A DNA stretch of 12,408 nucleotides from Kiritimatiellia bacterium (GTDB lineage Bacteria; Verrucomicrobiota; Kiritimatiellia; RFP12; UBA1067). The notes under the pieces were generated by a model. That model was not told where the DNA came from, did no database searches, and saw nothing but the letters and a program-made list of their open reading frames with translations. This document shows, piece by piece, positions 1 to 6,182 of this stretch. Location: assembly GCA_024405335.1 (NCBI GenBank), contig JAKSOX010000037.1, positions 1 through 12,408 of the forward strand, written 5' to 3'. The first letter of the stretch is position 1, and each line of letters opens with the position of its first letter. The position numbers were made by a program, and so were the translations under genes.

Positions 1-420
1 CATCCAGTTCGCGACGAACTTGTTGTTCATCACGCGGGCGATGGCGATCATCGGGCGCGCGAAGGAAAGCACGTTCGTGGCCGCCTCCCACACGCCATGG
101 TGGGAGGAAACGAGCAGAATCGGCACGTCGGGCGTGTCGAGCACGAGCTTGACGAGATCCGGATCGCACCCTTCGAAATCGAGGTGTTCGCGCCAATTGT
201 CCTTCGTGACCACGTGCGGCACGCACAGGGCCTCGCAGACGTGGCCCGCGAGATGGCCCCAGCTCGCGCGCGCGATGCGGTCCGCCTCCGCGGGGTCGTC
301 GGTGATGCCGCATTTGAGGACGTTTTCGACGGCGATGCGGCGGCGTTTCGGAAAAAGCGGAAACAGCGCGCGCGCGAAGGCGGCGCCCCAGTCGTAGGCG
401 TGGCGATCGACGAAATTCAC
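1..420 (-). CDS. LpxL/HtrB-like lysophospholipid (lipid A) acyltransferase, C-terminus cut by window edge
   Basis: Only the first 140 codons are in the window; the gene runs off the left edge. The family transfers an acyl chain from acyl-ACP to a lipid A or phospholipid precursor at the inner membrane. The visible part has a basic stretch with the pattern KRRRIAVENVL (residues 25-35), typical of the region ahead of the LpxL acyltransferase core, and the HX4E catalytic motif SSHHGVWE (His107, Glu112). A later ARVMNNKFVANW segment matches the usual substrate-side stretch. The start is GTG at 418-420: an in-frame stop lies 11 codons upstream with no ATG between, so this is the only reasonable start. 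No Shine-Dalgarno sequence is visible. The gene begins 7 bases after the apgM stop, so it is probably cotranslated with it. The usual N-terminal membrane helix of LpxL is short or absent here. Exact substrate is unknown. Confidence 0.85.
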   Translation of the reverse strand, partial: MNFVDRHAYDWGAAFARALFPLFPKRRRIAVENVLKCGITDDPAEADRIARASWGHLAGHVCEALCVPHVVTKDNWREHLDFEGCDPDLVKLVLDTPDVPILLVSSHHGVWEAATNVLSFARPMIAIARVMNNKFVANWM

Positions 421-427
421 GGGCGGG

Positions 428-1600
428 TCAACCCAGCACGAGATCCATCAATTCGCCGCCTTTGAGCGCGCCGAGCGAACCCTGGAGCGCTTCCGTTTCG
501 CCGTAGGTCCGCACGGCGTCCGGCGCGTTGCCGGGCGCGTAGTAGGCGAAGGGCACGGGCGTGCGCGTGTGCTTGCCGAGGCGCAGCGGCACGGGATGGT
601 CCGGCAAAACGCAGTAGGCCGCCTTGTCGCCGAAATGCGCGATCACGCGGCCGATGAGGCGGCGGTCGAAATCCTCGATGGCCTGGAGTTTCTTTTCGAG
701 GTGCTGTTCGTGCGCGGCCTCGTCCGTCGATTCAATGTGGACGTAGACGAAATCGTCGCCGTCTTCAATGGCCTTGATGGCGGCGTCCGCCTTGCCTTCG
801 TAGTTCGTGTCCACGTAACCGGTGGCGCCCGGCACCTTGATCGGGTCGAGTCCCATCGTGCGGCCGAGGCCGTTGATCACGTCCACGGCGCTCACCACGG
901 CGCACTTGACGCCGTACTTCCGGGACACGGAGTGCACCGCGCCCGCCTTGCCGCCGCTCCAGGGCCAAACGCCGTTGCCGACGCGGCCTTTGAGGACGTC
1001 CGCGGCCTTGGCGATGATTTCTCGCAGCGTCTGCGCGGTGAATTCCGCTTCGGGAATCTTCGCGCGCGGCAGGTGGTCCGCCACTTTGTTGCCGTGGTTG
1101 TCGTCCGGCTTGTCGTAGGCGACGGCGGCAGAGAATTCTTTGCCCGAAAGAACAAGCAGGTTCCGGTAGCTAACGCCGGCGTGGAACCTGATTTTGTCCG
1201 TGCCGAGTTTTTCGTTGAGCATGGCGATTGCTTCGCGCTGTTCCTTTTCGCCGACGTGTCCGGCGGAGAAGTCCCTTAGCACGCCGTCGGCGTCCACCGT
1301 GACGAGATTCATGCGGAAGGCGACGTCGTCCGGACCGAGTGCGATGCCCTGGCTGGCCGCTTCGAGCGGGCCGCGTCCGCACAGCTCCGTGGCCAAATCG
1401 CCGCCGAGCACGCTCATGTTCGCGACGTCGCTGGAGGTTGGGAAGCCGTCCGGCAGGGTGAGGAACGTGCCGGAGCGGCCATGCGCCGCGATCCAGTCCA
1501 TGTTCGGGGTTTTCGCGTATTGGATGGGCGTTTTGCCGCCGAGTTCCGCAATGGGCTCGTCGGCCATGCCGTCGCCGAGAAAGAGAACGGTCTTTTTCAT
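428..1600 (-). CDS. apgM: ApgM-family 2,3-bisphosphoglycerate-independent phosphoglycerate mutase / proposed homoserine kinase
   Basis: 390 residues, the usual length for the archaeal-type ApgM family of the alkaline phosphatase superfamily. Members interconvert 3- and 2-phosphoglycerate using two metal ions. A bacterial branch has been proposed from genome context to be homoserine kinase, and sequence alone does not separate the two here. Visible motifs: GDGMADEP at 9-16 (metal ligand Asp10), PTSSDVANMSVLGGD at 54-68 with the phosphorylated Ser, ESTDEAAHE at 290-298 (Asp293, His297), DHPVPL at 334-339 and KHTRTPVPF at 343-351. All expected metal-ligand positions are kept. The ATG at 1598-1600 is chosen because homology starts at MKKTVLFLGDG; the frame stays open upstream, but that extension is low-complexity and overlaps rnfG. 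A 34-base gap without Shine-Dalgarno separates it from rnfG. Its place at the end of an Rnf operon, where rnfE might be expected, is unusual. Confidence 0.9.
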   Translation of the reverse strand: MKKTVLFLGDGMADEPIAELGGKTPIQYAKTPNMDWIAAHGRSGTFLTLPDGFPTSSDVANMSVLGGDLATELCGRGPLEAASQGIALGPDDVAFRMNLVTVDADGVLRDFSAGHVGEKEQREAIAMLNEKLGTDKIRFHAGVSYRNLLVLSGKEFSAAVAYDKPDDNHGNKVADHLPRAKIPEAEFTAQTLREIIAKAADVLKGRVGNGVWPWSGGKAGAVHSVSRKYGVKCAVVSAVDVINGLGRTMGLDPIKVPGATGYVDTNYEGKADAAIKAIEDGDDFVYVHIESTDEAAHEQHLEKKLQAIEDFDRRLIGRVIAHFGDKAAYCVLPDHPVPLRLGKHTRTPVPFAYYAPGNAPDAVRTYGETEALQGSLGALKGGELMDLVLG

Positions 1601-1603
1601 GGA

Positions 1604-1623
1604 ATTTGAAGACTTGGTTTGAA
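1604..1623. repeat. Degenerate TTTGAA heptamers in the rnfG-apgM gap
   Basis: Two copies of an (A/G)TTTGAA heptamer lie at 1604-1610 and 1617-1623 in the 34-base gap between rnfG and apgM (CTTCAAATTCC directly before the apgM ATG on the minus strand). They resemble the tandem heptamers in the rnfC-rnfD gap. Two short copies alone could be chance; the resemblance of the two gaps makes them worth noting. Confidence 0.4.
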
Positions 1624-1634
1624 AGTCAAAACGG

Positions 1635-2165
1635 TCAAAGCGAAGCGAGTTTCTTCTGGGCGGCGTTGACGGCTCCGCAAACGGCTCTGGACGTGATCGT
1701 GGCCGAGGTGATGGCTTCGATTTCGCCACCGTCTTTTTTCACTTTGAGACCCGTCGCCGCGTCTTTGCCCTTGAACTGGTCCGCGAACGCGGGGAGCGAA
1801 AGGTTCATGCCGAGGCCGGGCGTTTCGGCGGCGACGAGTTTCTTGTAGCACACGAGCGTTTTTTTGTCCGCCTCGAAGCCCACCATGAGGACGATTTCGC
1901 CGCCGTAGCCGAAGGGGTCCGCGCCGCGCACGGCGTAGCCGACGACCGAGCCGTCCGCCTTTTTGCCGACGAACGCGCCGTCCTCGCCGAGTTTTTCCAC
2001 CTTTTCGACGCCAGCGGGCATCACGGCCTTGGCGGCGTCCAGCACCTGCTGCGCCTGGATGCGACGGATTGGCTCCTTGGTGGATTCGTTCACGTAGGCG
2101 AGCACGCCGGCGCAGATGGCCGAGATGAGCGTGAGGGATCCGACGAGGTGGAGAATCTTTTTCAT
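1635..2165 (-). CDS. rnfG: Ion-translocating oxidoreductase subunit RnfG (covalent FMN protein)
   Basis: 176 residues, near the usual RnfG length. RnfG is anchored in the inner membrane by one N-terminal helix (residues 5-25 here) with its flavin domain outside, and passes electrons inside the Rnf complex. The family hallmarks are GYGGEI (86-91), AAETPGLG (112-119) and the flavinylation motif AITSATITS (151-159), in which Thr156 is the predicted covalent FMN attachment residue. The second motif position is Ser rather than the commoner Gly; similar variants occur in the family. The ATG overlaps the rnfD stop (ATGA at 2162-2165), and GGAG at 2173-2176 (minus strand) stands 7 bases ahead, so this start is well supported. 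It is the last Rnf gene of the operon; apgM follows after 34 bases. Confidence 0.95.
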   Translation of the reverse strand: MKKILHLVGSLTLISAICAGVLAYVNESTKEPIRRIQAQQVLDAAKAVMPAGVEKVEKLGEDGAFVGKKADGSVVGYAVRGADPFGYGGEIVLMVGFEADKKTLVCYKKLVAAETPGLGMNLSLPAFADQFKGKDAATGLKVKKDGGEIEAITSATITSRAVCGAVNAAQKKLASL

Positions 2166-3139
2166 TTTTTCGCTCCGAAGGGTTTGGGCTGCGTCCAGCG
2201 GTTGATGAGCGGCGCCACGGCGTTCATGATGAGGATGGCGAAGGAACATCCCTCGGGGTAGCTGCCGTAGCGGCGGATGGCCATGCAGAGGACGCCGCAG
2301 CCGACGCCGAAAATCAACTTGCCCTTGGCCGTGATGGGCGAGGTGACGTAGTCCGTGGCCATGAAGCACGCTCCGATCATCACGCCGCCGGTGAGCAGAT
2401 GCGCGTGGATTGGCGCGCCGACGAGCGCCGCGAAAACGGCGGTGGCGGCGAGGAACGCCACGGGGACGTGCCAGGTGATGACTTTGCGCCAAAGCAGGTA
2501 GACGGCGCCGATCGCGAGGGCGAGCGCGCTCACTTCGCCGATGCAGCCGGGCATGTTGCCGATCAGGAGGTTCCAGAGATCCGGCAACTGCGAATAATCG
2601 CCTTTCTTGATGAACGCGAGCGGGGTGGCGCAGGTCATCGCGTCCACGGCGTCCGTCGCGTGCGTGGCGGCGTCGCATCCGTGCGCGATCGGGCGCATCC
2701 ACGTGGTCATCGGGCCGGTGAAGGAAATGAGCATGAACGCGCGCGCGGCGAGCGCCGGGTTGAAGGGGTTCATGCCGAGTCCTCCGAACACCTGTTTGCA
2801 CACGGCGATGGCGAACACGGAGCCGACGGCCGCCATCCACAGCGGGATGCCGGCCGGGAGGTTGAGCGCGAGCAGCAGGCCCGTCACCACGGCGGAGAGG
2901 TCGCCCACGGTGTTTTCGCGCTTCATGGCGAGGCGGCAGAGGGATTCCGCCGCGAGGCACGTGGCGACGCACGTCGCGATCGTCCACACGGCGGGCATGC
3001 CGAAGAACCAGATGCCGGCCGCGGTGGTGGGCAGCAGGGCGATGAGGACGTCGAGCATGATGCGCGACACGCTGCACCGCGCATGCGCGTGCGGCGAACT
3101 CGACAGAATGTAGTGTTCCGCTGTTTCTTTTGGTTTCAT
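2162..3139 (-). CDS. rnfD: Ion-translocating oxidoreductase subunit RnfD (membrane flavoprotein)
   Basis: 325 residues, typical of RnfD/NqrB. It is a polytopic inner-membrane subunit thought to form part of the ion path. Hydrophobic segments are visible at about 27-46, 51-68, 81-112, 203-218, 222-242, 246-262, 274-289 and 298-312. Family signatures are GGLGMNPFNPAL (119-130) and the flavin motif DAMTCATPL (166-174), in which Thr172 is the expected covalent FMN site. Most homologues have Gly or Ser in the position occupied here by Cys170. The histidine- and serine-containing N-terminus (SSSPHAHA, 13-20) is the usual RnfD start region, supporting the ATG at 3137-3139. No Shine-Dalgarno is visible; a tandem heptamer array lies upstream instead. 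The gene overlaps rnfG by 4 bases. Confidence 0.95.
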   Translation of the reverse strand: MKPKETAEHYILSSSPHAHARCSVSRIMLDVLIALLPTTAAGIWFFGMPAVWTIATCVATCLAAESLCRLAMKRENTVGDLSAVVTGLLLALNLPAGIPLWMAAVGSVFAIAVCKQVFGGLGMNPFNPALAARAFMLISFTGPMTTWMRPIAHGCDAATHATDAVDAMTCATPLAFIKKGDYSQLPDLWNLLIGNMPGCIGEVSALALAIGAVYLLWRKVITWHVPVAFLAATAVFAALVGAPIHAHLLTGGVMIGACFMATDYVTSPITAKGKLIFGVGCGVLCMAIRRYGSYPEGCSFAILIMNAVAPLINRWTQPKPFGAKK

Positions 3140-3148
3140 GGCGTCGGA

Positions 3149-3176
3149 GTTTGAAGTTTGCGGTTTGGGGTTTGAA
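3149..3176. repeat. Tandem heptanucleotide array GTTTGNN, four units, in the rnfC-rnfD gap
   Basis: Four consecutive units read GTTTGAA, GTTTGCG, GTTTGGG and GTTTGAA on the plus strand (NNCAAAC on the transcribed sense strand), with a decayed fifth unit (GTTGCGA) beyond. The array fills about half of the 58-base space between rnfC stop and rnfD start. It is not coding in either neighbour. Function is unknown; it resembles in style the short tandem heptamer repeats found between genes in some bacteria. Confidence 0.75.
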
Positions 3177-3197
3177 GTTGCGACTGGCTTCCGCCGC

Positions 3198-4583
3198 CTA
3201 CTTGGCGGCGGCGGCCTTGGCGGCGGCGGCCTTTTCGGCGGCGATGCGCGCGCGGATCGAATTCTTCGCGCGGCGGCAGAACTGCGTTATCGGGCGGTAC
3301 GCGGGGCAGCTGAAACTGCAGGCTCCGCATTCGATGCACGTCATCACGTGGAGCCGTTCGGCGTCCTGCACGTCGTCCGCTTCCACGGCCTTGGCGATTT
3401 CCGCGGCGTTCAGGTTCATCGGGCACGCGCGCACGCAACGACCGCAGTTGACGCACGCCTGGGAGGAATACTGGAACACGCGGCGGGGCGACAGGAACAG
3501 CAGCCCCGACGTCGTCTTGGTGGTGGCGATTTCGAGATGCGGCACGGCGAAGCCCATCATCGTGCCGCCGGAAATCACCTTGGCCGGATGCTCCTTGGCG
3601 CCGCCGCAGAAGGCGAGCAGGTCGGCGTACTTCGTGCCGAGCGGCGCCTCCACGTTCTTCGGCTCCGCCACGGCGTCGCCGGAAACGGTCGTCACGCGCG
3701 ACAGCAGGATCTCGCCGCGTTCGACGGCGTTCGCGATGGCGGCGACGGTGCCCACGTTCTCGACCACGCAGCCGACGTCGATCGGCAGGGCCGGCGGCTC
3801 GGGCACGACGCGCCCGACGGTCGCGAAAATCTGGTGCTTTTCGCTGCCCTGCGGATAGAGGACGGGCAGCACCACGATTTCGACGTTGCCCGCGACGTCC
3901 GCGAACGCCTTTTCCATCGCCGCGATCGCGTCCGGCTTGTTCGCCTCGATCGCGATCCGCACCGCGCACTCGCCGAGGACCTTGCGCATGATTTCGACGC
4001 CGACGCGCACGCGGTCCGCGCGCTCGAGCATCAGGTGGTGGTCGGCGCACAGATAGGGCTCGCATTCGGCGCCGTTCAGGATCAGGTATTCGCAGCGTTT
4101 GCCGGGAGGCGGATTGAGTTTCACGCACGTGGGGAAGCCCGCGCCGCCCATGCCGCAGATGCCGGCGTCGTTCACGCGGGCGAGGAGTTCCTCGCGCGTG
4201 GCCGTTTTCCAGTCCAGCGGCGGAAGTGTTCTGGGGGACGCGTCCACGCCTTCGGGCGCGGGCGCGGTCGTGTCCAGCACCACCGCGGGCGCTTTGCCGC
4301 CCGCCGGTCCCTGGCGCGGCTCGACGGCTTTCACGAGACCGCTCGCGGGCGCGTGCACGGGCACGGAGATGAAACCGTTCTTCTCGCCGAGGAGCTGGCC
4401 CTTGACCACGTAGTCGCCGGGCTTCACGACGCATTTCGCCGGCGCGCCCAGGTGCTGGCTCATGGAAACGACGAGTTCGGCGGGGACCGGCATCTGCTCG
4501 ATGGCCTTCGCGCGCGCGAGTTCCTTGTTGTAGTCGGGATGGACCCCGCCTTTGAATTTGAAAGCGCTTTTGACGGTTTTCAT
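3198..4583 (-). CDS. rnfC: Ion-translocating oxidoreductase subunit RnfC (NADH-binding, 2 x [4Fe-4S])
   Basis: 461 residues, within the usual 430-460 range for clostridial/Bacteroidetes-type RnfC. This peripheral cytoplasmic subunit carries the NAD(H) and FMN site and exchanges electrons with NAD+. It opens with the RnfC N-terminal segment (KGGVHPDYNKE, 11-21) and a lipoyl-like fold (CVVKPGDYVVKGQLLG, 51-66). The glycine-rich nucleotide/FMN loop is GMGGAGFPTCVK (144-155), followed by LNGAECEPYL (169-178). Two ferredoxin clusters are complete: Cys377/380/383/387 and Cys416/419/422/426. The C-terminal 14 residues are an Ala/Lys tail coded by 15-bp repeats. The start is supported by homology and by GAGGA at 4591-4595 (minus strand), 7 bases from the ATG. 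It follows rnfB after 10 bases. Confidence 0.96.
   Translation of the reverse strand: MKTVKSAFKFKGGVHPDYNKELARAKAIEQMPVPAELVVSMSQHLGAPAKCVVKPGDYVVKGQLLGEKNGFISVPVHAPASGLVKAVEPRQGPAGGKAPAVVLDTTAPAPEGVDASPRTLPPLDWKTATREELLARVNDAGICGMGGAGFPTCVKLNPPPGKRCEYLILNGAECEPYLCADHHLMLERADRVRVGVEIMRKVLGECAVRIAIEANKPDAIAAMEKAFADVAGNVEIVVLPVLYPQGSEKHQIFATVGRVVPEPPALPIDVGCVVENVGTVAAIANAVERGEILLSRVTTVSGDAVAEPKNVEAPLGTKYADLLAFCGGAKEHPAKVISGGTMMGFAVPHLEIATTKTTSGLLFLSPRRVFQYSSQACVNCGRCVRACPMNLNAAEIAKAVEADDVQDAERLHVMTCIECGACSFSCPAYRPITQFCRRAKNSIRARIAAEKAAAAKAAAAK
3201..3230. repeat. 15-bp direct repeat coding the AAAAK tail of RnfC
   Basis: Two perfect 15-base copies (CTTGGCGGCGGCGGC on the plus strand) at 3201-3215 and 3216-3230, with a degenerate third copy beginning at 3231. 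On the minus strand they code the Ala-Lys C-terminus of RnfC. The repeat is likely unstable in copy number. Confidence 0.8.
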
Positions 4584-4593
4584 GACGACGTCC

Positions 4594-5412
4594 TCAGTGG
4601 CCAGTTTCGAAGTGGGGGTCGACGCTCATGCATTTCGCCGGGCACTTCGCGACGATCTGTTCGTCCGTGGGCGGGTTTTCGTAGTTGATTTTCGCGAGGA
4701 ATCCCTGGAAGGCGAAGTGGTTCGCCTCCTTGCCGCCCGAGTTGCGTTCGCACAGGTGGCAGCCCATGCAGCCGACGCCGCAGACCTTGCGGACGGCGGG
4801 TCCCTTGTCCGGATTCGCGCAGAGCACGTGGATCGTGGCGGCGGCGGGGACGAGCTCGATGATGTGCTTGGGGCAGGCCTTCACGCACTTGCCGCAGCCG
4901 ATGCACAGGCGCTTGTCCACCTTGGCCAGGCCGTCCACCACGGAAATCGCGTGCTTGGGGCAGACGTTCGCGCACGCGCCGTAGCCGAGGCAGCCGTAGG
5001 CGCAGCCCTTGTCGCCGCCTGCGGTGGCGGCGGCGACGTTGCAGTCGCAGATGCCGTTGTAGTCGCCCACGCGGATCGCTTCGGAGCGCGTGCCGCAGCA
5101 CTTGACGAGCGCGACGCGCTTTTCCGTGGCGGCTGCCTCCACGCCGAGGATTTTGGCGATTTCCGCGGCGCAGGCGTCGCCGCCCGCGGCGCAGGCGCCG
5201 TTCGGCGCGGTGCCGGCCACGAGCGCGCGGGCGTAGCCGTCGCAGCCCGCGAAGCCGCAACCGCCGCAGTTCGCGCCGGGCAGGGCGGCGGTGATCATGC
5301 CGATGCGCGGATCCTCTTTCACCGAAAGGTACTTGTCCGCCGCCGCCAAGGCGACGGCCGCGACGAGACCGATGCCCGCCACGCACAAAACAGCCAGCAG
5401 AATCGCGCTCAT
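4594..5412 (-). CDS. rnfB: Ion-translocating oxidoreductase subunit RnfB, multi-cluster ferredoxin type
   Basis: 272 residues, of the long RnfB type found in clostridia and Bacteroidetes rather than the short proteobacterial one. RnfB takes electrons from reduced ferredoxin at the cytoplasmic face. An N-terminal membrane helix (about 3-25) precedes the Fe-S domain NCGGCGFAGC (Cys49/52/57 plus Cys74). A middle region carries Cys122 and Cys124. Next is a ferredoxin pair with Cys137/141/147/151 and Cys170/173/176/180. The last ferredoxin domain is unusual: Cys215/218/221 and Cys257 remain, but the fourth position of the first motif is Ser225 and the CxxCxxC of the second motif is replaced by Pro, Asp and Ile (about 247-254). 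The ATG overlaps the rnfA stop (ATGA) and has GGAGG at 5420-5424 (minus strand) with a 7-base spacer. Confidence 0.96.
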   Translation of the reverse strand: MSAILLAVLCVAGIGLVAAVALAAADKYLSVKEDPRIGMITAALPGANCGGCGFAGCDGYARALVAGTAPNGACAAGGDACAAEIAKILGVEAAATEKRVALVKCCGTRSEAIRVGDYNGICDCNVAAATAGGDKGCAYGCLGYGACANVCPKHAISVVDGLAKVDKRLCIGCGKCVKACPKHIIELVPAAATIHVLCANPDKGPAVRKVCGVGCMGCHLCERNSGGKEANHFAFQGFLAKINYENPPTDEQIVAKCPAKCMSVDPHFETGH

Positions 5413-6056
5413 TTCGACACCTCCGCCGACGCGGCGTTTCCGGCCGCGCCGTTCATCGCGTTGTTGAAGTCCGCATCCGTCACCAGTCCGGAGAAGCCCA
5501 TGAAGGCGAGCGCGAGCAGGCCCGCCGTGACGAGCGCGAGCGCGATGCCGCGGAAGCAGCGCGGCGGATCGGCGTGCGCGAGCTTTTCGCGGATGCCCGA
5601 GAAGATGACGAGCGCAAGGCCGAAGCCGAGCGCCGCCGCGAACGCGAAGAACACGGACGGGAAGAACGGATAGCCGCCTTTGCCCATCGAGTTGAGCTCC
5701 GCCACGCCGAGCACCGCGCAGTTGGTGGTGATGAGCGGCAGGAAGATGCCCAGCGCCGCGTGCAGCGGCGGCATGAACTTCTTCATCGCGATGTCGATGA
5801 ACTGCACGAGCGCCGCGATCACGAGGATGAACGCGAGCGTGTGGATGTAGTCCAAGCCGAGCGGGTGCAGCAGAAAATGCTCGAGCGCCCACGTGACGGC
5901 CGCCGCGATCGTCATCACGAACACGACCGCGGCCGACATGCCCACGGCCGTCTCGGTTTTTTTCGAGACGCCGAGGAAGGGGCAACAACCCAGAAAGCGG
6001 CTGAGAACGAAATTGTTCACCAACACCGCACCGACGACAATTATCAAGTAGCGCAT
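5409..6056 (-). CDS. rnfA: Ion-translocating oxidoreductase subunit RnfA (membrane protein)
   Basis: 215 residues, slightly longer than the usual 190-200 because of an Ala/Ser/Glu-containing C-terminal tail. RnfA and its paralogue RnfE form the membrane core that is thought to bind an iron-sulfur centre between them. Diagnostic stretches are VNNFVLSRFLGCCPFLGVS (13-31, with Cys24 and Cys25) and PLITTNCAVLGVAELN (107-122, with Cys113). About six membrane helices are visible. It is called RnfA rather than RnfE because of the NNFVLSRFLG start and its position directly ahead of rnfB; a phylogeny with both paralogues would settle this. It is the first gene of the operon. No Shine-Dalgarno precedes the ATG, and a TATACT box ends 8 bases upstream of it, so the transcript may be leaderless. 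Confidence 0.93.
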   Translation of the reverse strand: MRYLIIVVGAVLVNNFVLSRFLGCCPFLGVSKKTETAVGMSAAVVFVMTIAAAVTWALEHFLLHPLGLDYIHTLAFILVIAALVQFIDIAMKKFMPPLHAALGIFLPLITTNCAVLGVAELNSMGKGGYPFFPSVFFAFAAALGFGLALVIFSGIREKLAHADPPRCFRGIALALVTAGLLALAFMGFSGLVTDADFNNAMNGAAGNAASAEVSK

Positions 6057-6064
6057 GACCGAAA

Positions 6065-6070
6065 AGTATA
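6065..6070 (-). promoter_or_regulatory. Candidate -10 box for the rnf operon, directly before rnfA
   Basis: On the minus strand this reads TATACT, close to the TATAAT consensus, and is followed by 8 bases (TTTCGGTC) and then the rnfA ATG at 6056. A start site 7-9 bases after the box would fall at or just before the ATG. No good -35 hexamer is seen at 16-18 bp spacing (the sequence there is TATACC-like), so the promoter is only a candidate. Confidence 0.45.
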
Positions 6071-6098
6071 GCACAACGCGGGCAAAAGGTATACGGCG

Positions 6099-6114
6099 AA
6101 AAAAATAAAAAAAA
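6099..6114 (+). promoter_or_regulatory. A-tract, UP-element-like, upstream of the pseudopilin promoter
   Basis: Seven A, one T and eight A lie immediately upstream of the -35 hexamer at 6118. Relative to the predicted start of transcription this is about -54 to -39, where UP elements contact the alpha subunit of RNA polymerase. The tract is the most AT-rich stretch I noticed in an otherwise GC-rich window. Read on the other strand it is a T-tract in the region ahead of rnfA. Confidence 0.55.
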
Positions 6115-6117
6115 CGC

Positions 6118-6146
6118 TTGCATTGTTTTCGCGGTTTTGCCATAAT
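6118..6146 (+). promoter_or_regulatory. Sigma-70-type promoter of the pseudopilin gene
   Basis: TTGCAT at 6118-6123 and CATAAT at 6141-6146 are separated by exactly 17 bp. Predicted transcription start is about 6153, giving a leader of roughly 30 bases before the ATG at 6183. It is backed by an A-tract upstream. The nearness to consensus suggests strong constitutive expression. Confidence 0.75.
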
Positions 6147-6165
6147 ACGGGCATCGAACAAAACC

Positions 6166-6172
6166 AAAGGAG
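6166..6172 (+). promoter_or_regulatory. Strong ribosome binding site of the pseudopilin gene
   Basis: AAAGGAG lies 10 bases ahead of the ATG at 6183. It fixes the start codon and excludes the in-frame upstream ATG at 6123, which lies inside the promoter. Confidence 0.85.
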
Positions 6173-6182
6173 TTCACAAATC

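Noticed and set aside
1601..1729. N-terminal extension of the ApgM protein up to an upstream ATG
   Set aside because: The extra 43 residues are Pro/Arg/Ser-rich, overlap the 3' end of rnfG, and family homology begins exactly at the ATG at 1600.
3138..4688. Long plus-strand open frame across rnfC
   Set aside because: It is the mirror of rnfC with an Ala/Arg/His/Asp-rich composition and no start signals; rnfC has all family motifs.
6099..6114. T-tract (minus strand) as an intrinsic terminator
   Set aside because: No stable GC-rich stem precedes it on the minus strand, and nothing is transcribed toward rnfA from the right; it fits better as an upstream promoter element.
6123..6182. Earlier in-frame ATG for the pseudopilin
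   Set aside because: It overlaps the promoter, would put 20 residues ahead of the prepilin leader, and lacks a ribosome site; the ATG at 6183 has AAAGGAG at good spacing.
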